Positions 9,911 through 18,374 of a stretch of 64,000 nucleotides of DNA are shown here, piece by piece. Made by a program: the position numbers and the translations under genes. Numbering within the stretch: the stretch's first letter is position 1; every line of letters begins with the position of its first letter. The notes beneath the pieces are model-generated. The model was not told where the DNA came from and searched no databases. It saw nothing but the letters and a program-made list of their open reading frames with translations. Location: assembly GCF_021556435.1 (NCBI RefSeq), contig NZ_JAKGCU010000003.1, forward strand, positions 239,036-303,035. The letters run 5' to 3'. The stretch is from Gordonia tangerina. GTDB lineage: Bacteria; Actinomycetota; Actinomycetes; Mycobacteriales; Mycobacteriaceae.

Positions 9911-10342
9911 GTGGTAGCCGCCACAGAGTCCAGCAGCGCTGGGGACAATAGCGCCCACAAGCTCGGATTCACGTCTGGCATGGTCGTGCAGGAACTCGGT
10001 TGGGATGAGGACACCGACGACGAGTTGCGGGCCGACATCGAGGACGTCATCGGTGAGGAAATGCTCGACGAGGACGCCCAGGAAGTGATCGACGTGGTCG
10101 TGCTCTGGTGGCGCGACGGTGACGGTGACCTCGTTGATGCGTTGATGGATGCGATCGGACCGCTGGCCGATGACGGGTACGTCTGGGTGTTCTCACCCAA
10201 GACCGGAACCGATGGTCACGTCGATCCCAGTGAGATCGCCGAGTCCGCACCGACTGCGGGGCTGACTCAGACCAATGTGCTCAGTCTGGGGAGATGGTCG
10301 GGATCACGGCTGGTTCAGCCCAAATCCCGTAAGCGCGCATGA
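9911..10342 (+). CDS. DUF3052 family protein
   Basis: The 143-residue acidic protein is typical of DUF3052 (Rv2239c-like). Conserved parts are KLGFTSGMVVQELGWDEDTD, an acidic helix, VVLWWRDGDGDLVDALMDA and a C-terminal DDGYVWVFSPK. The start is the GTG at 9911, preceded by GGGAGG; the frame upstream lacks family similarity. No catalytic motif is evident. The stop overlaps the ahpE start (ATGA), so the two genes are translationally coupled, as in mycobacteria. That suggests a shared stress context, which is inference. Confidence 0.8.
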   Translation: MVAATESSSAGDNSAHKLGFTSGMVVQELGWDEDTDDELRADIEDVIGEEMLDEDAQEVIDVVVLWWRDGDGDLVDALMDAIGPLADDGYVWVFSPKTGTDGHVDPSEIAESAPTAGLTQTNVLSLGRWSGSRLVQPKSRKRA

Positions 10343-10857
10343 GTAGCGAGGTCGCCGAACAGCCGACGTCGCCGCTGGAAGTGGGGGAGGCAGCCCCGGA
10401 CTTCGAACTGCGTGATCAGAACAATCAGCGCGTCTCGCTGTCCCGGCTGCGTGCCGACGGGCAGGTGCTGCTGGTGTTCTTCCCGCTGGCGTTCACCGGC
10501 ACGTGTCAGGGCGAACTGGGCTACATCCGAGATCATGAGCCGAGCTTTATCCACGAGGGGTTGCGGACCGTCGCGATCTCGGTGGGGCCGCCGCCGACGC
10601 ACAAGGTGTGGTCCTCGGCGCAAGGGTTCTTGTTCCCGATCCTCTCGGACTTCTGGCCGCATGGCGAGGTCGCACGATCGTACGGGGCCTTCAACGAGGT
10701 CTCCGGGTACGCGAACCGGGCCACCTTCCTCGTGGATCGGGACGGCATCATCCGATTCAGCGACATGCTCGAGCCCGGGGAGGCGCGCGATTCTTCGCTG
10801 TGGGACAAAGCGTTGCTCGCCGTGGCCGAGGACGGAGCGGCCCCGTCGCCGCGGTGA
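10339..10857 (+). CDS. ahpE: One-cysteine peroxiredoxin AhpE
   Basis: AhpE reduces organic hydroperoxides and peroxynitrite through a peroxidatic cysteine. The 172-residue protein has the thioredoxin-fold pattern PDFELRDQNNQRVSLS, the peroxidatic C56 in PLAFTGTCQGELG, and the AhpE stretch SVGPPPTHKVW. No resolving cysteine is visible, in line with the 1-Cys type, which is recycled by mycothiol or mycoredoxin. It has about 20 more residues than the M. tuberculosis protein, split between an N-terminal extension and the tail. The start overlaps the DUF3052 stop. Confidence 0.93.
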   Translation: MSSEVAEQPTSPLEVGEAAPDFELRDQNNQRVSLSRLRADGQVLLVFFPLAFTGTCQGELGYIRDHEPSFIHEGLRTVAISVGPPPTHKVWSSAQGFLFPILSDFWPHGEVARSYGAFNEVSGYANRATFLVDRDGIIRFSDMLEPGEARDSSLWDKALLAVAEDGAAPSPR

Positions 10858-10944
10858 CGGGTCGGCCGGTTTGGGCTCTGACGAGATACCCATTACATTC
10901 ATGAGTTGGCGTCCGGCGGTAATCAACTAGCCGGATCGTCACTT

Positions 10945-11019
10945 GCGCGTATAGCTCAGCGGTAGAGCTCTGGTCTTACACACCAGCGGTCAGGGGTTCG
11001 AATCCCTTTGCGCGCACCA
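10945..11019 (+). tRNA. tRNA-Val (anticodon UAC)
   Basis: A full cloverleaf can be drawn. The acceptor strands GCGCGTA (10945-10951) and TGCGCGC (11009-11015) pair with one T-G wobble, followed by A and an encoded CCA. The D-loop contains AGCTCAGCGGTAGAGCT. The anticodon stem CTGGT/ACCAG encloses CTTACAC with TAC at the anticodon. The T-arm is GGGGTTCGAATCCC. It lies 87 bases after ahpE and marks the left edge of the accessory block. Confidence 0.97.
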
Positions 11020-11183
11020 CCGCGGATGTGTCGTCGAGCGGTCGTGTGAAAAGGGCGCCGCGGGCAGCGCGCCGGAACCTTAAGAGCCGCGCCGGGACTC
11101 GCCGAGATGTCGAATGAATTGATGAAGGTCCGGCGCGCCCGACACTCGATCCGCGGACGTTGTACGAGACTTTCCACGTGCGA

Positions 11184-11300
11184 ATGATCAACGCGCGGCG
11201 CGCGATTGTCGCAGCAGGCAGCGCAGCGCTCGGGGTCGGCATCGTCGGGAGCGCGACGCTCGGGAGTTCGCTGCTCCCGGCTCTGCTGTTCGCCAGCTGA
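11184..11300 (+). CDS. Possible small membrane or secreted peptide
   Basis: A 38-codon frame, or 40 codons from a GTG at 11178, encodes a basic start MINARRA followed by an Ala/Gly-rich hydrophobic stretch ending LLPALLFAS. That looks like a lone signal peptide or single membrane segment. There is no good ribosome site, and the GC-rich background can produce such frames by chance. It lies between tRNA-Val and the convergent HNH nuclease gene. Confidence 0.3.
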   Translation: MINARRAIVAAGSAALGVGIVGSATLGSSLLPALLFAS

Positions 11301-11372
11301 TCCATCCGCGAGGCCGCGCCGAGTGGGTTGCCTCAGGAGGTATGTTGCGACACCTCCGCGACAGCGCCGGGC

Positions 11373-12365
11373 TTACTCGCAGGCGACCCCATCACCGTCG
11401 CCGTCGAGTGCGGCGCGGTACCCCGGCTGACCAAGCCGCAACGGCGTGGCCCCCGCGGCACGCGCTGCCGCGCAGTTCGGGAAGTAGGAGGCCGGCGCGA
11501 CCCGGTCGGTCTTCGTCGGCGGGGGCGATGCCGTCTCTGATGTCGGGATCGCGGTGCCGGAACAGGCCGTGAGCACCCGTGTCATCGCGTCCTTCTCCGC
11601 CGGCGTCACCCAGAGCCGATACAGCGACTTCACCTCGATCTGGCGGGATACGTAGGTACATCGGTAGCTCTTGTTCGGCGGCAGCCAGGTGGCCGCGTCC
11701 CCGTCGCTTTTGCGTTGGTTCGCCGACCCGGCTACTGCCTGCAGGTTTCGCGGGTCGTTCGCGAAGTCACGCCGCCGATCGGCGTCGAGTTGCTGCGCTC
11801 CCTTCTGCCACGCATCCGACAGGGCGACAACATGGTCGATCTGGACCTGAGCGGAGGTGTCCGGACCACGGGTGAAGGAGATCGTCTGACGGGTGTACGG
11901 GTCGTCGAGCGTGCCGGCGAGAACCACACAGCCGCGGGTGTCGGGTTTCAGCGCGACGTCGGTGAGGTCGCGGCGCAGGATGTCGTTGCGGGTGTCGCAG
12001 CCGTTGTGGCCGTCGGTGACGCTCACGTCGTCTGACCATGATTGTCCGAACTGCTCGCGTTCGTATCCGGTCCTGGGTGCCCGACCCTTCACCGCCAGGG
12101 TGTCCAACGTCGTCAGGGAGCGTCGGACGGCTTCCGACTGTCCGGCGGGCGGTGCGGTGGTCTCCGGGGCAGGGGAGACCGACCGGGCTGCGGAACCGCT
12201 TGCGGGCGCACTCGGCACGGTCGAGCCCACTGCCGTGCGGTCGCCGCCGGCGGTGGTGTCGTCGGCATCGGGCAGCGCGCTGACCACCACGAGTCCGAGG
12301 GCAGCCACGAGAAGAACCCCGAGCAGCAGCCAGGTTCGTCGTCGGATCGGTGTCGTCTTCGGCAT
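11373..12365 (-). CDS. Secreted or anchored HNH (DUF1524-type) nuclease with Excalibur motif
   Basis: The 330-residue protein starts MPKTTPIRRRTW, then has one membrane segment (LLLGVLLVAALGLVVVSAL) and a Ser/Pro/Thr-rich linker. The middle holds a DUF1524/HNH-like nuclease core: DGHNGCDTRNDIL, QIDHVVALSDAWQKGA, DPRNLQAVAGSANQRKSD and a WLPPNKSYRC cysteine region. The last 35 residues form an Excalibur motif, YFPNCAAARAAG through DGDGDGVACE, which is calcium-binding in related proteins. Such proteins are exported and probably degrade DNA outside the cell. The upstream in-frame start at 12407 would place polar residues before the signal and is less likely. Confidence 0.85.
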   Translation of the reverse strand: MPKTTPIRRRTWLLLGVLLVAALGLVVVSALPDADDTTAGGDRTAVGSTVPSAPASGSAARSVSPAPETTAPPAGQSEAVRRSLTTLDTLAVKGRAPRTGYEREQFGQSWSDDVSVTDGHNGCDTRNDILRRDLTDVALKPDTRGCVVLAGTLDDPYTRQTISFTRGPDTSAQVQIDHVVALSDAWQKGAQQLDADRRRDFANDPRNLQAVAGSANQRKSDGDAATWLPPNKSYRCTYVSRQIEVKSLYRLWVTPAEKDAMTRVLTACSGTAIPTSETASPPPTKTDRVAPASYFPNCAAARAAGATPLRLGQPGYRAALDGDGDGVACE

Positions 12366-12670
12366 CGGCGCTTTCGTGTCACAGGCGGTCGGCTGACAGC
12401 ATGTCACGGGCCGCCGACAGCGTCGGAAGGCGTGCGTCGGGTGCGCATGCGAGCGGGCTGCGGAACAGTGCGAAACGCGTTCGCGCAGTTGATCAGATGC
12501 TTCATCCGTTGTTCATCCGGCGCTGTTCGACCGGTGCCGGATCGCCCGGTAGCGTCGAGGGCGCCGACGGATCGATCGTTGCACTCGCCCCGGGCGATCC
12601 CGAGGACGCACCACCTTTGTCGACATCCCCGTACCCGCGGGACTCCGGGGGTGGTGTCAGACAACTCACC
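12366..12670. other. Non-coding stretch upstream of the nuclease gene
   Basis: About 300 bases between the nuclease start and the hairpin that ends the PrmC-like gene. It should hold the nuclease promoter on the minus strand. I see no convincing protein frame, tRNA or strong -35/-10 pair; all frames here are short and lack ribosome sites. Confidence 0.4.
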
Positions 12671-12702
12671 GCGCCCCGACCGCTCACCCGCGGCCGGGGC
12701 GC
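12671..12702 (-). terminator. Hairpin terminator after the PrmC-like gene
   Basis: Arms at 12671-12682 (GCGCCCCGACCG) and 12691-12702 (CGGCCGGGGCGC) pair over 12 bases with one wobble or mismatch around an 8-base loop. The hairpin starts eight bases after the stop codon of the minus-strand PrmC-like gene. There is no U-run, as is common for actinobacterial terminators. Confidence 0.7.
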
Positions 12703-12709
12703 TGTGGAT

Positions 12710-13504
12710 TCACCGGCCTCGCAGGCGTCCCGTCACAACCGTCGCCGCCAGCTCGTCAGACGACGCCACCGAGGTCAGCAGACCGTGCTCCGACAGTGCT
12801 TCGGCGGTCAGTCCCGCCTGCGCCGCGCCGGTTTCGATCAGGACGTGACCACCCGGTCGTAGCCATTCGCCCGCCGCAGCAGCGATCCGGCGGTGATGGT
12901 CGACGCCGTCTGCCCCGCCGTCGAGGGCTTGCCGCGGCTCGTGGTCACGTGCTTCGGGAGGCATGTGGGCGATCTCGGCGGTCGGTACGTACGGGGCGTT
13001 CACGACGATGCTGTCGACGGTGCCGCGCAACGCCGCGGGCAGCGGGTCGAACAGGTCACCGCAGAATGTTCGGCCACCGAGCGGTTCGATGTTGCGGGCC
13101 GCGCAGCGCACCGCAGCCGGATCGATATCGCAGGCATACAACCGGATGTCAGAGACCTCGCGCGCCACCACGAGACCGATCGCACCGGTCCCGCAGCACA
13201 TGTCCACCACCGACGAACCGGCCCGGGTGACCGCGACGGTCTGTCGGACCAACCACTCGGTGCGTCGGCGTGGGACGAACACTCCGGCATCGACGAACAC
13301 GGTCTGCCCACAGAAGGTCATCCGGCCGAGCACCACCTCGAGCGGTTCTCCGGTCACGCGGCGAGCAATCCAGGCGGCGAGCTGGGTCTCGTTGTCGGCA
13401 TGGGCCAGCAACAGTTGTGCTTCCTCCTCGGCGAACACACAACCGGCAGTACGCAATCGTTGCGTGGTCTGCGCCAGCAACGCGGGCAGGTCGGCGACGT
13501 TCAT
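12710..13504 (-). CDS. PrmC-like protein-(glutamine-N5) methyltransferase paralogue
   Basis: This is a 264-residue class I SAM methyltransferase related to PrmC, which methylates the GGQ glutamine of release factors. The SAM site is VVDMCCGTGAIGLVVA, and a motif II-like YACDID follows. The catalytic NPPY signature reads NAPY (VVNAPYVP), a feature of the related-but-distinct subgroup of unknown substrate rather than true PrmC. The start at 13504 overlaps the WYL regulator stop in ATGA, so both are probably expressed together. True PrmC is usually beside prfA, which is not here. Confidence 0.8.
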   Translation of the reverse strand: MNVADLPALLAQTTQRLRTAGCVFAEEEAQLLLAHADNETQLAAWIARRVTGEPLEVVLGRMTFCGQTVFVDAGVFVPRRRTEWLVRQTVAVTRAGSSVVDMCCGTGAIGLVVAREVSDIRLYACDIDPAAVRCAARNIEPLGGRTFCGDLFDPLPAALRGTVDSIVVNAPYVPTAEIAHMPPEARDHEPRQALDGGADGVDHHRRIAAAAGEWLRPGGHVLIETGAAQAGLTAEALSEHGLLTSVASSDELAATVVTGRLRGR

Positions 13505-14487
13505 GATCGTTCGGCGGCGTCGGCCGCGCGCAGGTATCGTGCCGCGACGTCGTCGTGATAGCGGGCCACCGCCCGACATTCGTCGATGAGTTCGGGCGGC
13601 TCCAGGATGGTGAAGTCGGCGTCGAAGGCGCGTAACCAGCGCGCGATGCTGACCAGAGATGTACTGAAAAGCACCAATTCGCAGCTGTTCTCGTCTCCCG
13701 CCTCGATGGTGCCCCACTCGTCGTGCACCATGGCGGCAACAGTGGCCAGCGGCGCGTGGACACGTACGCGCGCCGACGCGCGTCGATACACCGCCCCGAG
13801 GCTCCGGGACAAGTATCCGGTGGCACCGCCCTCTGGGAGCTCACGCGGGACGAAGCGCGGACCGGTCGGTGTCTTCGGTTCCATGCGGTCGACCCGGAAT
13901 GATCGCCAGTCGTCGCGCCCGAGATCCCAACCGATCAGGTACCACCGCAGCCCGCTACGAACCAGCCGGTACGGCTCGACCTCGCGTCGGCTCTCGGTCC
14001 CGTCGCCGCGTCGGTAGTCGAATCGTAGGCGTTCGGTGCGGTGGCACGCGGTGGCGATGTCGGTGAGGGTCGCACCGGAGACGGGATTTCGGGTCTCGCG
14101 TGGCACGGCCTCCATGGTGAGCGCATCGAGCCGGTGGCGCAGTCGTGACGGCATCACCTGACGGAGCTTCGCGAGTGCGCCTGCCGATGCCTCGGCCATG
14201 TCGCTGACCGACCCGGTGGTGATCTCGTTGAGGCCTAGCGCCACCGCGAGCACCTCCTGATCGTCGAGCAGCAGTGGCGGCATCTCCGCCCCCGCGCCGA
14301 GTCGATAGCCGCCCCCGACACCGACGGTGGCGTCGACCGGGTAACCGAGCTCGCGGAGTTTGTCGATGTCACGGCGCACCGTGCGAGTGGTGATGTGCAG
14401 CCGGTCGGCGAGCTCAGAACCCGACCAGTCGCGGCGGGTCTGCAACAGGCTCAGCAACGCCAACAGGCGGGCGGAGGTCTCCAACAT
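13501..14487 (-). CDS. HTH-WYL family transcriptional regulator
   Basis: The 328-residue protein has an N-terminal DeoR/HTH_11 domain (MLETSARLLALLSLLQ, then SGSELADRLHITTRTVRRDI) and a central WYL domain (REVEPYRLVRSGLRWYLIGWD through FRVDRM). A C-terminal WCX-like region follows. WYL domains bind ligands such as nucleic acids and often control DNA-damage or phage-response genes. The start at 14487 is the natural start of the HTH domain; the open frame upstream is low-complexity G/T/A/S. It is coupled to the methyltransferase gene and divergent from the small secreted peptide gene across a 289-base intergenic region. Confidence 0.87.
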   Translation of the reverse strand: MLETSARLLALLSLLQTRRDWSGSELADRLHITTRTVRRDIDKLRELGYPVDATVGVGGGYRLGAGAEMPPLLLDDQEVLAVALGLNEITTGSVSDMAEASAGALAKLRQVMPSRLRHRLDALTMEAVPRETRNPVSGATLTDIATACHRTERLRFDYRRGDGTESRREVEPYRLVRSGLRWYLIGWDLGRDDWRSFRVDRMEPKTPTGPRFVPRELPEGGATGYLSRSLGAVYRRASARVRVHAPLATVAAMVHDEWGTIEAGDENSCELVLFSTSLVSIARWLRAFDADFTILEPPELIDECRAVARYHDDVAARYLRAADAAERS

Positions 14488-14776
14488 GTGACCATACTGC
14501 CGTCTTTTGCGGACAGGCGTTGACCGCATTGGTCGGCGCGGTCGACACCGTTGCGCCCCGATCGACTCCGTCCGTCGAATGACGATTCTCTCGATATCGC
14601 CATCGCCGTGTGCGAGAATCGACGTGGAGCCCGACCCGAACGGTGTGGCAGCCCGCAGCCGGGTCAGGTGGACCAATTGTTTTGTGTCAGTAACGAAATG
14701 ATCAGTCGGCTCTTGTTGAATCCCTGCCGGTCCACAATCAGCGGTCTGATTCTCGAGGATCTCCAGGAGCACAATC

Positions 14777-15034
14777 ATGACCGCACATCTCAAGAAGCTG
14801 GCAGCAGGGGTAGGGCTCGCAGCGGCAGCGGCGCTGGCCGTCGCGCCCACCGCGTCGGCGGCACCCACAACGCATGAGGCAGCAACGATCGAAGTGCCCG
14901 AGATCCCGGTGCCGATCCTGCCCGTGCCGCTGCTGCCGGTGCCGTTGTTGCCGGTGCCGCTGGTGCCGATCTTCCCGATCCCGGACGCACCCAAGACGGT
15001 GTGCATCACGATCGTGTGCGTGCCGGTGGGGTGA
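14777..15034 (+). CDS. Small secreted Pro/Val/Leu repeat peptide
   Basis: The 85-residue precursor has a clear Sec signal (HLKKLAAGVGLAAAAALAVAPTASA) with cleavage likely before APTTHEAA. The mature part of about 55 residues is dominated by a five-residue period: IPVPI, then LPVPL three times, then VPIFPIP. It ends with two cysteines (VCITIVCVPVG) that could form a disulfide. An AGGAG site lies about ten bases before the ATG. I do not recognise a named family. It could be a wall-associated peptide, but no function can be assigned. It is divergent from the WYL regulator and convergent with scoB. Confidence 0.7.
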   Translation: MTAHLKKLAAGVGLAAAAALAVAPTASAAPTTHEAATIEVPEIPVPILPVPLLPVPLLPVPLVPIFPIPDAPKTVCITIVCVPVG

Positions 15035-15071
15035 GTCCGGCTTCAGCGGGCGCGTGAGTGGCCGGTGACTC

Positions 15072-15728
15072 TCAACCCACGTCGACGGTGAGCTCGGCGC
15101 CCGTGCGTGCGACCACATCATCGACGCTCACGCCGGCAGCGACTTCGGTGAGCAGCAGCGTGCCGTCGCCCATCACGTCGATCACCGCGAGATCGGTGAT
15201 GATCCTGTTGACGACACCCGCGCCGGTGAGGGGCAGCGTGCAGGTATCGAGGATCTTGGGGTCACCGTTGCGGGTCGTGTGTTCCATGAGCACGATGACC
15301 CGAGCCGCGCCGTGAACGAGGTCCATCGCGCCGCCCATGCCCTTGACCATCTTGCCGGGCACCATCCAGTTCGCCAGGTCGCCGGTGCGCGAGACCTGCA
15401 TCCCACCCAGCACCGCGGTGTCGATGTGGCCGCCGCGGATCATCCCGAACGAGATCGCCGAATCGAAGAATGCCGCACCGGATCTGACGGTGACGGTCTC
15501 CTTGCCGGCGTTGATGAGGTCGGCGTCGACGGCGTCCTCGGTCGGGTACCCGCCGGTGCCCAGGATGCCGTTCTCGGAGTGCAGCGTCACGTGGATGTCG
15601 GCGGGGAGGTGATCCGGGATCAGTGTGGGCAGCCCGATGCCGAGGTTGACGTACTCGCCGTCGATCATCTCGGCGGCGGCGCGTGCGGCCATCTGCCGCC
15701 GAGTCCAGCCGGTCACGGTGGTGGTCAT
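15072..15728 (-). CDS. scoB: Succinyl-CoA:3-ketoacid CoA-transferase subunit B
   Basis: This is the beta subunit, which forms the glutamyl-CoA intermediate that moves CoA from succinyl-CoA to a 3-keto acid. The 218-residue protein shows the catalytic E52 in [12 protein letters not shown] and the conserved [15 protein letters not shown] and [17 protein letters not shown]. The start overlaps the scoA stop in ATGA, giving matched subunit synthesis. It could instead act on 3-oxoadipate (PcaJ-like), since the families are close. The adjacent IclR gene does not decide between them. Confidence 0.9.
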   Translation of the reverse strand: MTTTVTGWTRRQMAARAAAEMIDGEYVNLGIGLPTLIPDHLPADIHVTLHSENGILGTGGYPTEDAVDADLINAGKETVTVRSGAAFFDSAISFGMIRGGHIDTAVLGGMQVSRTGDLANWMVPGKMVKGMGGAMDLVHGAARVIVLMEHTTRNGDPKILDTCTLPLTGAGVVNRIITDLAVIDVMGDGTLLLTEVAAGVSVDDVVARTGAELTVDVG

Positions 15729-16492
15729 CAGGCGGCTCCTTCGGTGGTGCTGATCGTGCGTTTCTCGATGCGCTTGTCCTGAGGTCCGGTGTGCACGATC
15801 CGCTGCACGAACACCCCCGGCAGATGCACGTCGGCGGGGTCGATCGTGCCCGGCTCGACGAGCTCCTCGACCTGCGCGATGGTGATGCGGCCGGCCATCG
15901 CTGCGAGGGGATTGAAATTCATCGCGGTCTTGTCGAACACGAGATTGCCGTGGGTGTCGCCGACACGCGCATGCACGAGCGCGAAGTCGGCGTGGATGCC
16001 CGCTTCGAGTACATACCGTTTGCCGCCGAACACCCGCGTCTCCTTCGGCGGTGACGCGACGGCGATCGTGCCGTCGGTGGCGTAGCGCCACGGCATGCCG
16101 CCGTCGGCGATGGGCGTCCCCACCCCAGCCGGTGTGTAGAAAGCCGGAACTCCGTTGCCGCCGGCGCGCAGTCGTTCGGCGAGAGTGCCTTGCGGGGTGA
16201 GCTCGACCTCGAGTTCGCCGGCCAGGTACTGACGCGCGAACTCCTTGTTCTCGCCGACGTAGGACGCAGTGACGCGGCGGATTCGGCCCAATGACAACAG
16301 GATGCCCAGCCCGTGGTCGTCCACCCCGCAGTTGTTTGAATAGACCTCGAGGTCGGTGGCGCCGGATTCGGCGACTGCCTCGATGAGCTTGTCGGGTATC
16401 CCACACAGCCCGAAGCCCCCGACAGCGAGCGTGCTGCCGCTGACGATGTCGGCGATCGCCTCGCCCACCGTAGTGCTCACCTGTGTTGCCAT
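15728..16492 (-). CDS. scoA: Succinyl-CoA:3-ketoacid CoA-transferase subunit A
   Basis: The alpha subunit of the CoA-transferase pair, 254 residues from the ATG at 16492. Visible motifs are the [13 protein letters not shown] nucleotide-loop region, [25 protein letters not shown] and the [14 protein letters not shown] motif that marks ScoA rather than distant family I transferases. A GGAGG site precedes 16492, so the farther in-frame codon at 16522, which lies inside the operator, is not the start. It is transcribed away from the IclR gene and probably repressed or activated by it through the 16511-16529 site. Confidence 0.9.
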   Translation of the reverse strand: MATQVSTTVGEAIADIVSGSTLAVGGFGLCGIPDKLIEAVAESGATDLEVYSNNCGVDDHGLGILLSLGRIRRVTASYVGENKEFARQYLAGELEVELTPQGTLAERLRAGGNGVPAFYTPAGVGTPIADGGMPWRYATDGTIAVASPPKETRVFGGKRYVLEAGIHADFALVHARVGDTHGNLVFDKTAMNFNPLAAMAGRITIAQVEELVEPGTIDPADVHLPGVFVQRIVHTGPQDKRIEKRTISTTEGAA

Positions 16493-16510
16493 GACACCTC
16501 CACCGCGCTT

Positions 16511-16529
16511 GCGTTCGTTCAATGAACGC
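16511..16529. promoter_or_regulatory. IclR-type operator, scoA-proximal copy
   Basis: A 19-base imperfect palindrome with arms GCGTTCGT (16511-16518) and ATGAACGC (16522-16529) around a 3-base centre; 7 of 8 pairs match. It lies 19 bases before the scoA start and repeats the element at 16632-16650. Its place in the scoA promoter and leader region suggests control of scoAB by the divergent IclR protein, which is inference from position. Confidence 0.7.
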
Positions 16530-16631
16530 GAAAGTTACTGGGTGGTGAGTCTGCTCATCTGCACTTCATGCCGCAATCTTTCGTCCAGATATCGCGCCTA
16601 TTGCTCGACAGATGATCTTGGTGGACGTAAC

Positions 16632-16650
16632 GCGTTCATTATATGAACGC
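16632..16650. promoter_or_regulatory. IclR-type operator, regulator-proximal copy
   Basis: A perfect 19-base palindrome, GCGTTCAT-TAT-ATGAACGC. Its right arm contains the first ATG of the IclR frame (16643), so a bound protein would block transcription or translation start of its own gene. Centre-to-centre distance to the scoA-side copy is 121 bases. Confidence 0.72.
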
Positions 16651-17434
16651 TATTGTCGAGCCCATGTCCAGTGCATCCGGTAACCAGGTGATCGACCGCG
16701 CCGCGGCGTTGTTGCGTGCTGTGGCCGCCACCGAAACGGGTGGTGCCACCACCTCCGAGCTGGCGCGCGCCACCGATCTGGCCCGGCCCACCGCGCATCG
16801 TCTGCTGACTGCGCTCGCCCAGCAGGGGATGGTCGATCGGGACAGGACCAGCGGGATGTGGTCGCTGGGCCCCGAGCTGTACCTGCTGGGTGCGGGCGCC
16901 GCGCAGCGCTATGACATCACCGCGGCGGCGTCCGACATCGTGGAGCGTCTGGCCCGCGACACCGGTGAGAGTGCGTTTCTCTCGGCTCGGCGCGGTGACG
17001 AGACAGTGTGTGTGCTGAGCCGCGAGGGCAGCTTCCCACTGCGCTCACATGTGCTGTATGTGGGCATCCGGTTTCCGCTCGGCGTGGCCACCGCGGGCCT
17101 GGCCATCCTGAGTCACCTACCGGATCGGGAGGTGAACGAGTACTTCTCCCGCAGCGCACTCGAATCTTACTGGGGGGACGAGCATTCCGAGAACGAAGTG
17201 CGCAGGCGGATCGCCCGCACCCGTCGCGACGGGTATGCCACCAACCCGGCGCTGCTGGTGGAGGGGAGCTGGGGACTGGGGGCCGCGGTGTTCGATCGGG
17301 CCGGACGGCCCGCCTGGGCGTTGAGTGTGACCGGCGTGCAGACGAGGTTCGGCCGTGACCGCCGAGCGATGATGGGCGAGTTGCTCCTCGATCAGGCGCA
17401 GGCGTTGTCGGTCCGCCTGCAGAACCGCGGTTGA
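16643..17434 (+). CDS. IclR family transcriptional regulator
   Basis: The 263-residue protein has an N-terminal winged helix (VIDRAAALLRAVA, then TTSELARATDLARPTAHRLL) and the C-terminal IclR effector domain (TGESAFLSARRGDETVCVL, GIRFPLGVATAGLAIL and a final WGLGAAVFDRAGRPAWALSV). IclR proteins sense small metabolites, often aromatic or short-chain acids. It is divergent from scoAB and most likely controls them. The start could be 16643, inside the operator, or 16664 (MSSASG). Neither has a strong ribosome site, so a leaderless transcript is possible. Confidence 0.88.
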   Translation: MNAIVEPMSSASGNQVIDRAAALLRAVAATETGGATTSELARATDLARPTAHRLLTALAQQGMVDRDRTSGMWSLGPELYLLGAGAAQRYDITAAASDIVERLARDTGESAFLSARRGDETVCVLSREGSFPLRSHVLYVGIRFPLGVATAGLAILSHLPDREVNEYFSRSALESYWGDEHSENEVRRRIARTRRDGYATNPALLVEGSWGLGAAVFDRAGRPAWALSVTGVQTRFGRDRRAMMGELLLDQAQALSVRLQNRG

Positions 17435-17445
17435 CTCCCCGGCGG

Positions 17446-18324
17446 CTACTCGCGCGCCCCGAGATTCAGTTCGTCCGGATGGGCCCCCACGCGGGTGCCC
17501 GTGTCCAGTTCGGCGATAGCGGCCAGGTCGTCGGCGCCCAACTCGAAGTCGAGGACGTCGATGTTCTGCGCGATGCGCTTGTCGTGCACAGACTTGGGGA
17601 TCGCGATCACGCCGTTCTGCAGATGCCAGCGGATCATCACCTGGGCCGCCGATCGGCCGTACCGTTCGCCGATGCGGGTCAGGGTCGGGTCGGTCAGCAG
17701 GGTGTTGGGCGACGAGTCGGTACCCCAGCCGGCGCCGCTGCCGCCCAACGGGCTCCACGCCTCGACGGCGATGCCGCGTGATTTGCAGTAGTCGCGCAGT
17801 TCGCGCTGGGCCAACCGCGGATGCAACTCGATCTGGTTGACGGCGGGCACCACACCGGTCGCGTCGATGATGGCGTCGAGGTGATGGGGTTCGAAATTCG
17901 ACACACCGATCGACAGCGCCTTACCGGTATCGCGGAGCTCGGCCATCGCGCCCCAGGTCTCGATCATCCGTTCGCGGTTCTGCAGTGGCCAGTGGATCAG
18001 ATACAGATCGACGTGGTCGAGTCCGAGACGCGCCAAGCTGGCGTCGAGCGCCGCGTGTGTCCGGTCGCGGCCGTGGTCGGCGTTCCAGAGCTTCGTCGTG
18101 ACGAACACATCCGATCGGTCGACGCCGGAGCCGGCGATGCCCCGTCCGACTGCGGCCTCGTTGCCGTAGGCGGCCGCGGTGTCGATGTGCCGGTACCCGG
18201 CCTCGCCGATGGCGTAGCCGACCGCGTGCTCGGTGTCGGCGTCATCGGCCTGCCACACGCCGAGGCCGAGCTGAGGGATCAGCGTGCCAGTGGACAACTC
18301 GATGGTCGGGACGTCGGTGCTCAT
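17446..18324 (-). CDS. Aldo/keto reductase, AKR5-like
   Basis: This is a 292-residue NADPH-dependent (beta/alpha)8 oxidoreductase. Counting from the ATG at 18324, the catalytic tetrad appears in HIDTAAAYGNE (D48, Y53), TTKLWN (K78) and LIHWP (H111). The IPKSVHDKRIAQN stretch binds the NADPH 2'-phosphate. It resembles the 2,5-diketo-D-gluconate reductase group, and the true substrate cannot be read from sequence. It is convergent with the IclR gene and stands alone. Confidence 0.88.
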   Translation of the reverse strand: MSTDVPTIELSTGTLIPQLGLGVWQADDADTEHAVGYAIGEAGYRHIDTAAAYGNEAAVGRGIAGSGVDRSDVFVTTKLWNADHGRDRTHAALDASLARLGLDHVDLYLIHWPLQNRERMIETWGAMAELRDTGKALSIGVSNFEPHHLDAIIDATGVVPAVNQIELHPRLAQRELRDYCKSRGIAVEAWSPLGGSGAGWGTDSSPNTLLTDPTLTRIGERYGRSAAQVMIRWHLQNGVIAIPKSVHDKRIAQNIDVLDFELGADDLAAIAELDTGTRVGAHPDELNLGARE

Positions 18325-18374
18325 CACTTCAGGCTAGTGTTCCCGCGCGGGACGCCAGGCACATGACTGCGAGA

